Below, piece after piece: positions 24,542 through 34,281 of a stretch of 64,000 nt of DNA. The position numbers and the translations under genes were made by a program. Position 1 is the stretch's first letter, and each line of letters starts with the position of its first letter. The notes beneath the pieces were generated by a model. That model did no database searches, was not told where the DNA came from, and was given only the letters and a program-made list of their open reading frames with translations. Source of the stretch: Picosynechococcus sp. PCC 7002 (GTDB taxonomy: Bacteria > Cyanobacteriota > Cyanobacteriia > Cyanobacteriales > MRBY01); assembly GCF_963860125.1 (NCBI RefSeq), contig NZ_CAWLFA010000001.1:310001-374000 (forward strand), written 5' to 3'.

Positions 24542-24653
24542 AATTCTAATCAAGCTGCTATTGGGTGAAGGATAACGCCGATAGTTTGACTTGTATTGCT
24601 GGGGCTGGCGATCGCCTTTTTTCAGAGACTGCCAACCCCTAGGACTTGAGGCT

Positions 24654-25289
24654 CTACTTATTCGGTTGGGGGGTCATACGGAGATAGGGCTTGATTTCCT
24701 TAACGCCCTTTGGAAACTTGACCTTCGCATCCTCAGTGGAGATTGCCGGAGAAACCACGACATCTTCACCATCCTGCCAGTTAACGGGAGTCGCCACGCT
24801 GTAGTTGTCTGTGAGTTGCAACGAATCCAAAACCCGCAAAATTTCTTGGAAATTCCGGCCGGTGCTGGGGGGATAGGTAATGGTTAAACGTACCTTCCGC
24901 TCAGTATCAATGACAAAGACTGTCCGCACTGTCACCTTCGGGTTGGCATTGGGGTGGATCATATTGTAGAGGGTAGCGACCTTCTGATCTGCGTCGGACA
25001 AAATCGGGTAATTGACAGCACATCCCTGGGTTTCGTCGATATCACCCACCCAGCCATTGTGGGAGGCCGTGTCATCAACGCTGAGGGCAATTACCTTAGC
25101 ATTGCGCTTTTCAAACTCTCCCTTTAACCGAGCCACTTCGCCCAATTCGGTGGTGCACACGGGGGTAAAGTCAGCGGGGTGAGAAAACAAAACAACCCAA
25201 CTGTCGCCGGCCCAATCGTAAAAATTAATTTCCCCAATGGTGGAATCTTGGGTAAAGTTGGGGGCCACATCGCCTAACCGGAGAGACAT
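24654..25289 (-). CDS. 1-Cys peroxiredoxin (Prx6 type)
   Basis: 211 residues. The peroxidatic Cys45 is in 'SHPADFTPVCTTELG', and no resolving Cys is seen at the usual C-terminal site, as expected for Prx6. The extended C-terminal domain ('VRTVFVIDTERKVRLTITYPPSTGRNF', 'WQDGEDVVVSPAIS', 'KEIKPYLRMTP') is typical of the 1-Cys class. It reduces hydrogen peroxide and lipid peroxides in the cytosol with thiol donors. A purine-rich stretch upstream of the ATG can serve as ribosome site. It is divergent from psbU. Confidence 0.95.
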   Translation of the reverse strand: MSLRLGDVAPNFTQDSTIGEINFYDWAGDSWVVLFSHPADFTPVCTTELGEVARLKGEFEKRNAKVIALSVDDTASHNGWVGDIDETQGCAVNYPILSDADQKVATLYNMIHPNANPKVTVRTVFVIDTERKVRLTITYPPSTGRNFQEILRVLDSLQLTDNYSVATPVNWQDGEDVVVSPAISTEDAKVKFPKGVKEIKPYLRMTPQPNK

Positions 25290-25596
25290 AAACTAAACTC
25301 CTGATGTTAAATAAACTACCAAAGAATTATTATGGCCCATCTCCCTGGGAAGATGCCAAGGGGGGCGATCGCCACCAGAAAATGATAAGCTGCCGTCACA
25401 CAGCGCAATATTTATTAACTTTTGTTGCCATTCTTCAGAATCAAAAAAGCCGAGGGTGACAATCAAGCCGGAAAAATGAAATAATAAGCCAGAATTTTTT
25501 ACGTTAGTAGTTTCAGGCCGCCTGAAGCTTGGTATTTTACATAAATCTAAAAATCATCAAAAAAAGCTGGGAAAAGCCTAGGAGGAATCAATCATA
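25290..25596. promoter_or_regulatory. prx-psbU divergent promoter region
   Basis: About 307 bases with no gene. It carries the psbU ribosome site AGGAGG at about 25580-25585, 11 bases before the ATG, and presumably promoters for both genes. No defined operator was recognised. Confidence 0.5.
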
Positions 25597-26013
25597 ATGA
25601 GTAGAGTTGTGAGTGCATTAATGGGGCTCGTCCTCATGTTCGGTTGCGCGTTCTTTAGCGTTCAGCCCCAAGCCCAAGCCCTCGATTTAAGCAATGGCTT
25701 TGTTTCTGCAGCCGTGCTCGGTGAGCGTGTTAATCCCGCTGACAAGGTGCTTGAGTCAGAATACGGCAAGAAAATCGACCTAAACAACGCCAGCGTCCGT
25801 CTTTTCCGCGAGCTCCGTGGATTTTATCCCACATTGGCTAAACGCATCATCGAAAATGCCCCCTATGACAGTGTTGAAGATGTATTGAATATCCCCGACC
25901 TCAGCGAGAAGCAACTGGCACGGTTAGAGGAAAATTTGGAGCGTTTCACTGTAACACCGCCTGCTGATGTGTTTATTGATGGTGACCAACGTCTGAACAC
26001 CGGTGACTATTAA
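25597..26013 (+). CDS. psbU: Photosystem II 12 kDa extrinsic protein
   Basis: 138 residues. The N-terminus is a signal peptide (MSRVVSALMGLVLMFGCAFF..., cleavage after 'PQAQA'). The mature part is a helix-hairpin-helix fold: 'KIDLNNASVRLFRELRGFYPTLAK' (in parts), 'IIENAPYDSVEDVLNIPDLS' and 'LARLEENLERFTVTPP', characteristic of PsbU. It binds the lumenal side of photosystem II and stabilises the oxygen-evolving centre with PsbO and PsbV. It is a single gene with a strong terminator downstream. Confidence 0.97.
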   Translation: MSRVVSALMGLVLMFGCAFFSVQPQAQALDLSNGFVSAAVLGERVNPADKVLESEYGKKIDLNNASVRLFRELRGFYPTLAKRIIENAPYDSVEDVLNIPDLSEKQLARLEENLERFTVTPPADVFIDGDQRLNTGDY

Positions 26014-26085
26014 AAATACAAATGAAATCTTGCTACGTTTAGGAAGATGTTTGTGAGTCAAACCTAAATTTTCAATTGCAATTAA

Positions 26086-26111
26086 CCTATTCCTGAGGAA
26101 TAGGTTTTTTT
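26086..26111 (+). terminator. Intrinsic terminator of psbU
   Basis: CCTATTCC (26086-26093), loop TGA, GGAATAGG (26097-26104): a perfect eight-pair stem with flanking A-T pairs, followed by seven or more T. Confidence 0.9.
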
Positions 26112-26121
26112 ACGACAATTT

Positions 26122-27534
26122 TTAGGATTTGGGGCTCGGTTGGCATAGTCGATAAAACTGAGGTACCCAGCGGGATTCCCAATAAAATGCCCCAAAGGCC
26201 AGCACGGGCGCGAGGAAAGTCAGCAGCAGAAAGCAACCCGCCAGGGTTGACAGGGACATCGCGAAAAAATCTTGGGTCAGACGCACCAGGTCATGGTCGA
26301 GGAGGCCCCCTTTCCCGACCCGGTAGGCAATGCGGAACGTTTCGCTGGTCATAAGCTGCCCGAAAAAGGCACCATTTTCCAGAAAGCTAAAACTGGCCAA
26401 CAGGGCATAGAGAGTTTGTTCACCGGAGACATGGCAAAAATATTTACCGAGGGCAAAGTACAGACAAATAAAGACGGCGGCAATTTCCAAGAGATGACCC
26501 ATGGCGATAATGGCGATTTGATCCCAACCCGTCAGGATCAAAAGGATTTGCAGGAGAGTCAGACCTGCCAAGGTGATTAGGGTACCGCGATTGCGACGGT
26601 ATTGCCAAGCGAGATAGGCGATCGCCCCGTAGAGTAGCCACAAAATAATGCTGGCGCGGCCGAGGGCGAGGGTAATTCCCCCCCCAAAGATAAAGTCAAA
26701 ACTCGGCACAGCGGGATAGCCAAACAGCCAAAAGGCGATCGCATGGCCAATTTCATGGACGAGGGTGAGAAAGGTATTCAGAATAAAGCGACTGGGGGGC
26801 AGCAAAAAGAGAATCAGACCTAGGCCGCCACCAATGAGGAGCGCCTGGGGGGTATCTGGATGCAGTTGCCGTGACCGGGGGCGCGGGTTGGGGATTTGGG
26901 ACGGCAGGGCGCCATGGAGAGAAAAACAGGTTTTGAGGAGATACTGCCGTTGCTGACGATGGTAGACATTGAGATAGACTTTTTCCACATTATCCAGGGA
27001 GAAATGCTGCAAAGCCTGCTGGATAATCTGGCAATAGTCTTGGCTATCGCGCTGGTCAATTACCGTTAACTTGATCACCAAGGCCCCAGCGGAAGGGGTA
27101 ACTTTGATACTCCATAGGTATGCAGCGAGTAGTTGCCGGAGTTTCAGGGTGAGATCATCGTTTTTGAGGGCTGCCTTTTTAGGTGATTCTTGGGCACTGA
27201 GCGCTTCCGGGGAGGGTTCCCGTTCGGCTGGAGAGAGTAAGCCCGCTACAATTGTCCATTCCCAGTCGGGGGTAACTTCCCCAAACCGAATGCCTTCAAC
27301 AGTAAAGGTTTCTGTGATCGTGTGCTCCCAGATTTTCTGCCAAGGGGTAAGGATTTGTTTGGCGATCGCCTGGTCGGGGGTATTAAAACCTTCGAGTTGA
27401 ATTTTGAGGTGCTTATCAGTCACCCGTTTGAGCATCACCCGGATCTGGTGGGGTTGAAACGCTTGCCTTAACACCTGGGCGATCGCCTGGGGATTTCCCT
27501 GTTCCGCCAATCGACGCAAATCCGACTCTTTCAC
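26122..27534 (-). CDS. M50-like membrane metalloprotease with an N-terminal domain
   Basis: About 470 residues from GTG 27534 (MKESDLRRLAEQGNPQAIA); a GTG at 27591 would add 19 poorly fitting residues. The first ~60 residues resemble a domain found at the start of several cyanobacterial proteins ('LAEQGNPQAIAQVLRQAF'). From ~225 there are several membrane segments. 'LTLVHEIGHAIAFWLFGYPA' holds the zinc motif HEIGH, as in site-2-type proteases. A matching LDG or NxxPxxxxDG motif is not obvious, though 'FLENGAFFGQL' is near the end, so catalysis is likely but not sure. Substrate unknown. Confidence 0.7.
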   Translation of the reverse strand: MKESDLRRLAEQGNPQAIAQVLRQAFQPHQIRVMLKRVTDKHLKIQLEGFNTPDQAIAKQILTPWQKIWEHTITETFTVEGIRFGEVTPDWEWTIVAGLLSPAEREPSPEALSAQESPKKAALKNDDLTLKLRQLLAAYLWSIKVTPSAGALVIKLTVIDQRDSQDYCQIIQQALQHFSLDNVEKVYLNVYHRQQRQYLLKTCFSLHGALPSQIPNPRPRSRQLHPDTPQALLIGGGLGLILFLLPPSRFILNTFLTLVHEIGHAIAFWLFGYPAVPSFDFIFGGGITLALGRASIILWLLYGAIAYLAWQYRRNRGTLITLAGLTLLQILLILTGWDQIAIIAMGHLLEIAAVFICLYFALGKYFCHVSGEQTLYALLASFSFLENGAFFGQLMTSETFRIAYRVGKGGLLDHDLVRLTQDFFAMSLSTLAGCFLLLTFLAPVLAFGAFYWESRWVPQFYRLCQPSPKS

Positions 27535-27608
27535 AGCACAACCATTCTGGAGGGGAGCATTTCGATTATGCCACCAGACTCCCTTGGCCACAAAAATAGG
27601 ATCTCAAG

Positions 27609-27640
27609 TCCCCCTTTGAAGGGGGATTTAGGGGGATGTC
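27609..27640. repeat. C-run/G-run dispersed-type repeat between rpe and the M50 gene
   Basis: TCCCCC-TTTGA-AGGGGGA followed by TTTAGGGGGA. The first two runs can form a hairpin followed by TTT, the third offers an alternative partner. Units of this kind are scattered in many cyanobacterial genomes between genes. It may end the rpe transcript. Confidence 0.5.
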
Positions 27641-28330
27641 CTAGGCCGCAACCGCTTCTGATTTTTTGCTGTTACGAATCCCTTCAATCGCCTCAGCATA
27701 ACTGGGGGCCTTGAAAACAGCAGAACCTGCAACAATCGCATTCGCACCCGCATCAATCACTTGCCACGCATTAGCAGGCTTGATCCCACCATCGACTTCA
27801 ATCCAAGGATCCAGGCCGCGCTCATCACACATGGCCCGGAGTTTTTCGATTTTGTTCACCATCGAAGGAATGAAGCTTTGGCCGCCGAACCCAGGGTTTA
27901 CGCTCATGATCAAAATCAGGTCACAAACATCAAGGACGTGCTCAATGATGTCAAGGGGCGTAGAAGGATTCAGCACAACCCCAGATTTTTTACCCAGTTC
28001 ACGAATCTGGCAGAGGGTGCGATGGAGGTGGGGAGACGCATTGTGTTCTGCGTGGACGGAGATAATGTCAGCGCCAGCTTTAGCAAAATTTGCCACGTAT
28101 TTTTCTGGCTCAACGATCATCAAATGCACATCCAAAGGCTTTTTGGTGTAGGGACGAATGGCTTCGACGATTAACGGCCCAATGGTGATATTCGGGACAA
28201 AACGACCATCCATGACATCGACGTGGATCCAATCAGCGCCAGCCTCATCGACTGCTTTAATTTCTTCACCAAGGCGGCTAAAGTCCGCTGAAAGAATGGA
28301 CGGGGAAACTACAATTTTCTTGTCAGTCAT
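27641..28330 (-). CDS. rpe: Ribulose-phosphate 3-epimerase
   Basis: 229 residues, TIM barrel. It interconverts ribulose 5-phosphate and xylulose 5-phosphate in the Calvin and pentose-phosphate cycles. Motifs: 'VSPSILSADFSRLGEE', 'DWIHVDVMDGRFVPNITIG' (metal-binding His and catalytic Asp), 'PLDVHLMI', 'ISVHAEH', 'LIMSVNPGFGGQSF' and 'EVDGGIKPANA' (second catalytic Asp). A direct repeat lies in its upstream region. It works with the fbp product, also in the window, in carbon fixation. Confidence 0.97.
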   Translation of the reverse strand: MTDKKIVVSPSILSADFSRLGEEIKAVDEAGADWIHVDVMDGRFVPNITIGPLIVEAIRPYTKKPLDVHLMIVEPEKYVANFAKAGADIISVHAEHNASPHLHRTLCQIRELGKKSGVVLNPSTPLDIIEHVLDVCDLILIMSVNPGFGGQSFIPSMVNKIEKLRAMCDERGLDPWIEVDGGIKPANAWQVIDAGANAIVAGSAVFKAPSYAEAIEGIRNSKKSEAVAA

Positions 28331-28371
28331 GGTGGGTGGATTCCTCTTATTATCTCAAGAATTCTAAGTTG

Positions 28372-28404
28372 GTATCAATATTAACAAAAGTTTGTATCAA
28401 TATT
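28372..28404. repeat. 11-bp direct repeat upstream of rpe
   Basis: GTATCAATATT occurs at 28372-28382 and again at 28394-28404, 22 bases apart (two helical turns). It lies 42-74 bases before the rpe start and is a plausible two-site operator, perhaps of a LysR-type or other dimeric regulator. Confidence 0.45.
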
Positions 28405-28450
28405 TTTTGTGGCCTAGCCTGGGTAGAGCATTGTTTCAGGAAACACTGAC

Positions 28451-29512
28451 CTAGCGCTGGGGGGGACGGAGAGGCCCATCGGTTTGTACAGGGATCAAAA
28501 TACTATTTAATTTACGCAGTTGTTCGGCTGTGCCCATGCAAATTAAAAAGTCCCCAGATAACAGTAAGGTATCACCCGTCGGCCCAGGAATAAGGCTGCC
28601 ATCTTGACGGCGAATGGCGAGGACGAGGGCACCGGACTGTACCCTGAGTCGGGCTTCACTGAGGCTTTTGCCAATGTAACCGCCGCAATTGCTATCCACA
28701 CGGATTTCTTCGAGGTAGTAAGACCGTTCTGCGCCAGTCAAAATGCCATCAACAAAATCCATAACCTGGGGTCTAAGGGCCGCGGCGGCCAGGCGACGTC
28801 CCCCGGTAATGTAGGGAGAAACAACGGCATCGGCTCCGGCGCGGCGTAATTTTTCCACGGCTTCTTCGGTACTGGCCCTGGCGATCGCCCGAATTTTTGG
28901 ATTCAATGTTTTGGCAGAGAGTACCGTATAGAGATTTTCTGCATCGGAGCTGAGGGCCGCCACCAAACAAGTTGCCCGGTCGATTTTCGCTTCATGGAGA
29001 TGTTGATCGAGGGTGGCATCTCCTTGAATACAAATATAGCCTTGATCCTGAGCGGCTTCGATAATGTCGGGATCTTGGTCAATGACGACAAAGGGAATAT
29101 TCTCGGCGAGAAATTCCCGGGCCACCTGCTGCCCCGTGCGACCGAGGCCACAAACAATGTAATGGTTATTGAGACGACTAATTTGCTGCTGATACTGTTT
29201 CAATTTTTTTATCTCCTGAAAATAGCCGCTAATCATTGCTTCGATGAAACGGTTGACGATATAACCAACCGCAATCAAGCCCAAAAAAATCAGAATAATA
29301 GTGAATATCCGAGAGCGATCGCCTAGGGGATGAATTTCCCCAAAGCCCACCGTGGCTAAGGTGATCATCGTCATGTAGGCCGCATCTACCCACGACCACT
29401 GCTCCACGACAATGAACCAACTTGTCCCCAGCAGAAACAGCGCCACAAGCATCAGCAGACCCAATTGCAGTTGCCCCCTGAGGCGTCTATATTTTTGCTC
29501 AATGCTGTACAC
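28451..29512 (-). CDS. Potassium channel with RCK (TrkA-N/TrkA-C) domains
   Basis: 353 residues from GTG 29512. Two membrane helices flank a pore loop with the filter 'TLATVGFGEIHP' (~50-62), so each subunit is a two-TM channel. An amphipathic linker follows, then a TrkA-N Rossmann domain ('HYIVCGLGRTGQQVAREFL', ~115-230, with 'VVIDQDPD') and a TrkA-C domain (~260-340, 'SLSEARLRVQSGALVLAIRRQDG'). It is a tetrameric inner- or thylakoid-membrane K+ channel gated by cytosolic ligands, similar to MthK and SynK-type channels. It is divergent from argD. Confidence 0.93.
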   Translation of the reverse strand: MYSIEQKYRRLRGQLQLGLLMLVALFLLGTSWFIVVEQWSWVDAAYMTMITLATVGFGEIHPLGDRSRIFTIILIFLGLIAVGYIVNRFIEAMISGYFQEIKKLKQYQQQISRLNNHYIVCGLGRTGQQVAREFLAENIPFVVIDQDPDIIEAAQDQGYICIQGDATLDQHLHEAKIDRATCLVAALSSDAENLYTVLSAKTLNPKIRAIARASTEEAVEKLRRAGADAVVSPYITGGRRLAAAALRPQVMDFVDGILTGAERSYYLEEIRVDSNCGGYIGKSLSEARLRVQSGALVLAIRRQDGSLIPGPTGDTLLLSGDFLICMGTAEQLRKLNSILIPVQTDGPLRPPQR

Positions 29513-29697
29513 CGATGAACCTCAAGATAAGTCTGATGTTTGTAGGGAAAGTTGCAGACAATTTCAGCCGACCCGTAGGAAGCTAAAAAAACATAGAATT
29601 TCTTTAGCTCATTCCCCCCTTGTATTTAGCAAAAAAGATTACCCATTGGCTAAACTGAAATTTAACTTTGAGTCTCGCCATCGAAGAGGAGTAACCC

Positions 29698-30954
29698 GTG
29701 AGTCCCCAAACGCTACTGAACCATTCCCCAGCCCAAAGCTTTAACCCAACTCAGTTCGATCAGTATGTGATGCATACCTATGGGCGCTTTCCGGTGGCGA
29801 TCGCCAAGGGGGAAGGATGTCGTCTGTGGGATACCGAAGGGAAAAGTTACCTCGATTTTGTCGCAGGCATTGCCACCTGCACCCTGGGCCATGCTCACCC
29901 AGCCCTGATCCAAGCGGTCAGTGCGCAGATTCAAAAACTGCACCATATTTCTAACCTCTACTACATCCCAGAGCAAGGCGCTTTAGCCCAGTGGATCGTC
30001 GAACATTCCTGTGCCGATAAAGTCTTTTTCTGTAACTCCGGGGCCGAAGCCAACGAAGCGGCGATTAAATTAGTCCGTAAATATGCCCACACCGTCTCAG
30101 ATTTCCTCGAACAACCCGTGATCCTTTCGGCGAAATCGAGCTTCCACGGGCGTACCCTTGCGACGATTACCGCCACCGGACAACCCAAATACCAAAAACA
30201 TTTCGACCCGCTCCCCGATGGGTTTGCCTATGTGCCCTACAACGACATTCGCGCCCTCGAAGAAGCGATCACCGACATCGATGAAGGTAACCGCCGCGTC
30301 GCTGCCATTATGCTCGAAGCCCTCCAGGGAGAAGGGGGCGTCCGGCCTGGTGATGTGGAATATTTCAAAGCAGTGCGGCGCATTTGTGACGAAAACGGAA
30401 TTCTCCTTGTCCTCGATGAAGTGCAAGTTGGGGTCGGGAGAACTGGCAAATACTGGGGCTACGAAAACCTCGGCATTGAACCGGATATTTTCACCAGTGC
30501 GAAGGGATTAGCGGGAGGAATCCCCATTGGCGCGATGATGTGCAAGGATTCCTGTGCGGTCTTTAACCCTGGGGAACACGCCAGCACCTTCGGCGGTAAC
30601 CCATTCTCCTGTGCGGCGGCCCTAGCGGTGGTTGAAACCCTCGAACAGGAAAACCTACTCGAAAATGTCAATGCCCGTGGGGAGCAGCTCCGGGCGGGTT
30701 TAAAAACCCTGGCCGAAAAATATCCCTACTTCAGCGATGTCCGGGGCTGGGGTTTGATCAATGGTATGGAAATTAAAGCAGACCTCGAACTCACCTCCAT
30801 TGAAGTGGTCAAAGCAGCTATGGAAAAGGGTCTACTGTTGGCTCCCGCTGGCCCGAAGGTACTCCGATTTGTGCCGCCTCTGATTGTTTCCGCCGCAGAA
30901 ATCAATGAGGCGATCGCCCTTTTAGACCAGACCCTCGCTGCCATGGCTCTCTAA
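29698..30954 (+). CDS. argD: Acetylornithine aminotransferase
   Basis: 418 residues from GTG 29698 with GAGGAG about 8 bases upstream. ArgD makes N-acetylornithine in arginine synthesis, and in some bacteria also acts in lysine synthesis. Class III transaminase motifs: 'YLDFVAGIATCTLGHAHP', 'FFCNSGAEANEAAIKL', 'SFHGRTLATITATGQ', 'LLVLDEVQVGVGRTGKYWGYE' (read in parts, PLP-binding Asp) and 'FTSAKGLAGGIPIGAMM' with the PLP lysine. A terminator follows at 30981. Confidence 0.95.
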   Translation: MSPQTLLNHSPAQSFNPTQFDQYVMHTYGRFPVAIAKGEGCRLWDTEGKSYLDFVAGIATCTLGHAHPALIQAVSAQIQKLHHISNLYYIPEQGALAQWIVEHSCADKVFFCNSGAEANEAAIKLVRKYAHTVSDFLEQPVILSAKSSFHGRTLATITATGQPKYQKHFDPLPDGFAYVPYNDIRALEEAITDIDEGNRRVAAIMLEALQGEGGVRPGDVEYFKAVRRICDENGILLVLDEVQVGVGRTGKYWGYENLGIEPDIFTSAKGLAGGIPIGAMMCKDSCAVFNPGEHASTFGGNPFSCAAALAVVETLEQENLLENVNARGEQLRAGLKTLAEKYPYFSDVRGWGLINGMEIKADLELTSIEVVKAAMEKGLLLAPAGPKVLRFVPPLIVSAAEINEAIALLDQTLAAMAL

Positions 30955-30980
30955 ATTTCTTTATCCTGCCCAAAGCAATA

Positions 30981-31021
30981 AAAAGCTCCCCAACTATTGA
31001 AAATCGGGGAGTTTTATTTTT
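30981..31021. terminator. Bidirectional terminator between argD and the radical SAM gene
   Basis: CTCCCC (30986-30991) pairs with GGGGAG (31006-31011). A-rich sequence precedes the stem and TTTTATTTTT follows it, so it can stop transcripts from both convergent genes. Confidence 0.8.
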
Positions 31022-31042
31022 ACATGCTTGGCCCAGTGGGAA

Positions 31043-32608
31043 TTACACCGTAACGGGGGTGGGAGTAGAGGTTTCTTCCTGTTCTAAAAATTCCGTTAAC
31101 TGGGTTTCGATGCTGTCTTTGACGATCTGGCGATATTCCAGGAAATGCTCGTTGTGGGCGCAGAGGGTGAGGTAATGCTCAAAAACTGCCGGATTGTGGC
31201 GCAAAATACCAAATAAATGGTGCCAGAAGCGCCAGCGGGTATCCCGTTTAATGCCCTGTCGCCAAATGACGATCGCCAATGCCTTGAGATCGACCAGGCT
31301 GGGCAACTTGGCCGGGGGATGACATTTGGGCGCGCCCAATTTCAGGAAACAACGGTAAATGCGGTCCAAATAAAGGTGGGGATCGTAGAGTTGCCAAAAG
31401 GCGTGGACATACTCATTGGCGATGTCTTCGAGGGGACGAGTAGGGATGAAATTCATCAGGGTCGTTTGGTTGATGTTGCCGTCCTTTTTCGCCCGGAGTC
31501 GTCCTTCTGCTTCGAGGCGGTGCCAGAGAGCCGTATTCGGTAACGCCTGGAGCATCGCAAAGGTGGTGGTGGGGATCGCCGTCAGTTCTGCAAATTTGAT
31601 AATGCGATCGCCTGCCCCTTTTTTCTCCCCATCGAAGCCGATGATAAAGCCTGCCATGGGTCGCAATCCCGCTTGAATAATTTTGTCAATGGATTCAGCG
31701 AGGGAACTGCGGGTATTTTGAAATTTTTTCGTCAGTTGCAAACTCTCTTCGTCAGGGGTTTCAATACCCAGGAAAACCGCATCAAAGAAACATTCCACCA
31801 TCAAATCCATCAGCTCTGGATCGTCAGCGAGATCCACCGAAGCTTCAGTATTGAAGCGGAAAGGATATTGATGTTCCCGTTGCCATTCCTTAAGGGCCTT
31901 GAGGAGGAGTTTGACATTGCGTTTATTGCCGATGAAATTATCATCCACCATGAAAATACTCCGTCGCCAACCCAATTCGTAGAGGCAATCTAATTCCTTA
32001 AGAAGCTGCTCTGGGGTTTTGGTGCGGGGTTTGCGCCCATAGAGGACGATGATGTCACAAAATTCACATTGGAAGGGACAGCCCCGGGAAAATTGCACCG
32101 ACATCGAATCATATTGATCCAATTCCAGCAGATCATAACGGGGGACAGGGGTGGTGGTGACATCGGGTTTTTCCTCAGCCCGAAAGGTGCCTGAGGTTGC
32201 GCCATTATTAACGGCCTCCACAAACATCGGCAGGGTGATTTCTCCTTCATCGAGGATCAAAAAGTCCGCCCCCACATCCTGGACTTCTTCAGGTACCGAC
32301 GTCGGGTAGGGGCCACCAACGGCCACTAATTTATCTCGTTTTTTGGCTTCTTTGATTTGATCGAGGAGGTCATCCTTTTGGACGATCATTGCCGACATCA
32401 AGACCAGATCGGCCCATTCCCATTCCGCTTCGGTGACAGCACGGATATTGCGGTCAACCAGCTTAAATTCCCATTCTTGGGGTAAAATCGCCGCCACAGT
32501 AATCAAGCCCAAGGGGGGCAGCAGCACCTTGCGGTTGACCAGTTCAAGGATTTTTTCGTAGGACCAAAAGGTGGGCGGAAAAACCGGATAAATGAGGAGG
32601 ACACGCAT
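31043..32608 (-). CDS. B12-binding-domain radical SAM protein
   Basis: 521 residues. Residues ~1-145 form a cobalamin-binding-like domain ('RVLLIYPVFPPTFWSYEKIL', 'LVAVGGPYPTSVPEE'). The radical SAM core has 'SRGCPFQCEFCDI' (CxxxCxxC, ~173-185), 'YELGWRRSIFMVDDNFIGN' and 'MAGFIIGFDGEK'. The C-terminal ~150 residues fit DUF4070. Proteins of this layout occur in hopanoid, methyltransferase and unassigned pathways; those in cyanobacteria are mostly uncharacterised. No pathway partner is adjacent. Confidence 0.88.
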   Translation of the reverse strand: MRVLLIYPVFPPTFWSYEKILELVNRKVLLPPLGLITVAAILPQEWEFKLVDRNIRAVTEAEWEWADLVLMSAMIVQKDDLLDQIKEAKKRDKLVAVGGPYPTSVPEEVQDVGADFLILDEGEITLPMFVEAVNNGATSGTFRAEEKPDVTTTPVPRYDLLELDQYDSMSVQFSRGCPFQCEFCDIIVLYGRKPRTKTPEQLLKELDCLYELGWRRSIFMVDDNFIGNKRNVKLLLKALKEWQREHQYPFRFNTEASVDLADDPELMDLMVECFFDAVFLGIETPDEESLQLTKKFQNTRSSLAESIDKIIQAGLRPMAGFIIGFDGEKKGAGDRIIKFAELTAIPTTTFAMLQALPNTALWHRLEAEGRLRAKKDGNINQTTLMNFIPTRPLEDIANEYVHAFWQLYDPHLYLDRIYRCFLKLGAPKCHPPAKLPSLVDLKALAIVIWRQGIKRDTRWRFWHHLFGILRHNPAVFEHYLTLCAHNEHFLEYRQIVKDSIETQLTEFLEQEETSTPTPVTV

Positions 32609-32723
32609 GGTATTTAAGAGTTTTATGATGAAAGGGTTTTAAAAAGGCTGATTTTTAGAAGGCGATCGCCGACCATCATCAAAACTGATGTCAGGTAAGC
32701 GCACAAGTGCCTTCAGTGTAGCG

Positions 32724-32942
32724 CTAAAGTTTTGTAACGGTATCCACGGCGAAAATTGGCCCCACCATGGCAACAGAAACCGTATCGGCGAGGACTTCTC
32801 CCGTTACAGTAACTTGCAGCCCTGGCTGCTGATAGACCTGGGGTAAATCCCGCAGTTCATAGTTGACCCCCGCTGCTGTTTCGAGAACCCATACGCCAAC
32901 ACCTAAGGATTGATGGGCAATGCGCCCCGTTAACTCTTGCAT
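32724..32942 (-). CDS. Small OB-fold-like hypothetical protein
   Basis: 72 residues beginning MQELTGRIAHQSLGVGVWVL. The alternation of beta segments ('GVWVLETAAGVNYELRDLP', 'LQVTVTGEVLADTVSVAMVGPIF') fits a small barrel that reads like the OB-type repair or sugar-protein modules seen as single domains in cyanobacteria. No signal peptide and no motif. It lies 50 bases upstream of fbp-end side and 115 bases from the radical SAM gene. Function unknown. Confidence 0.55.
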   Translation of the reverse strand: MQELTGRIAHQSLGVGVWVLETAAGVNYELRDLPQVYQQPGLQVTVTGEVLADTVSVAMVGPIFAVDTVTKL

Positions 32943-32995
32943 TCAGCTTCACCTCACAGTTGTCGATCCGAATTTTTGCCACATCCTCTCAATGC

Positions 32996-34057
<1,062 letters not shown>

Positions 34058-34281
34058 TTATGGGTCTGCCCTAATGGTAACGACTGTGTCTAGGGGATGC
34101 GCTCTTGCTAAAGGATTACTTAATGGAAAAGCAAGGAAAAAAGGAAAGTATTTGGGCAGAATGGGCGGGATATAGGCAAACCTTGACCTTAAGCTGTCAA
34201 AAATCGTCACAATCTCCGGCTGTACGGGAAACGGTTGCTAGGATGGCCAGTAGAGAAAAATTGTGAGCTTGTAATCTGCGT

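Noticed and set aside
24601..24641. HIP1 palindrome followed by T6 between lpxC and the peroxiredoxin gene, as a terminator
   Set aside because: The palindrome alone leaves only a three-pair stem; a larger GGGG-TGGC/GCCA-CCCC stem exists but is not followed by a T-run.
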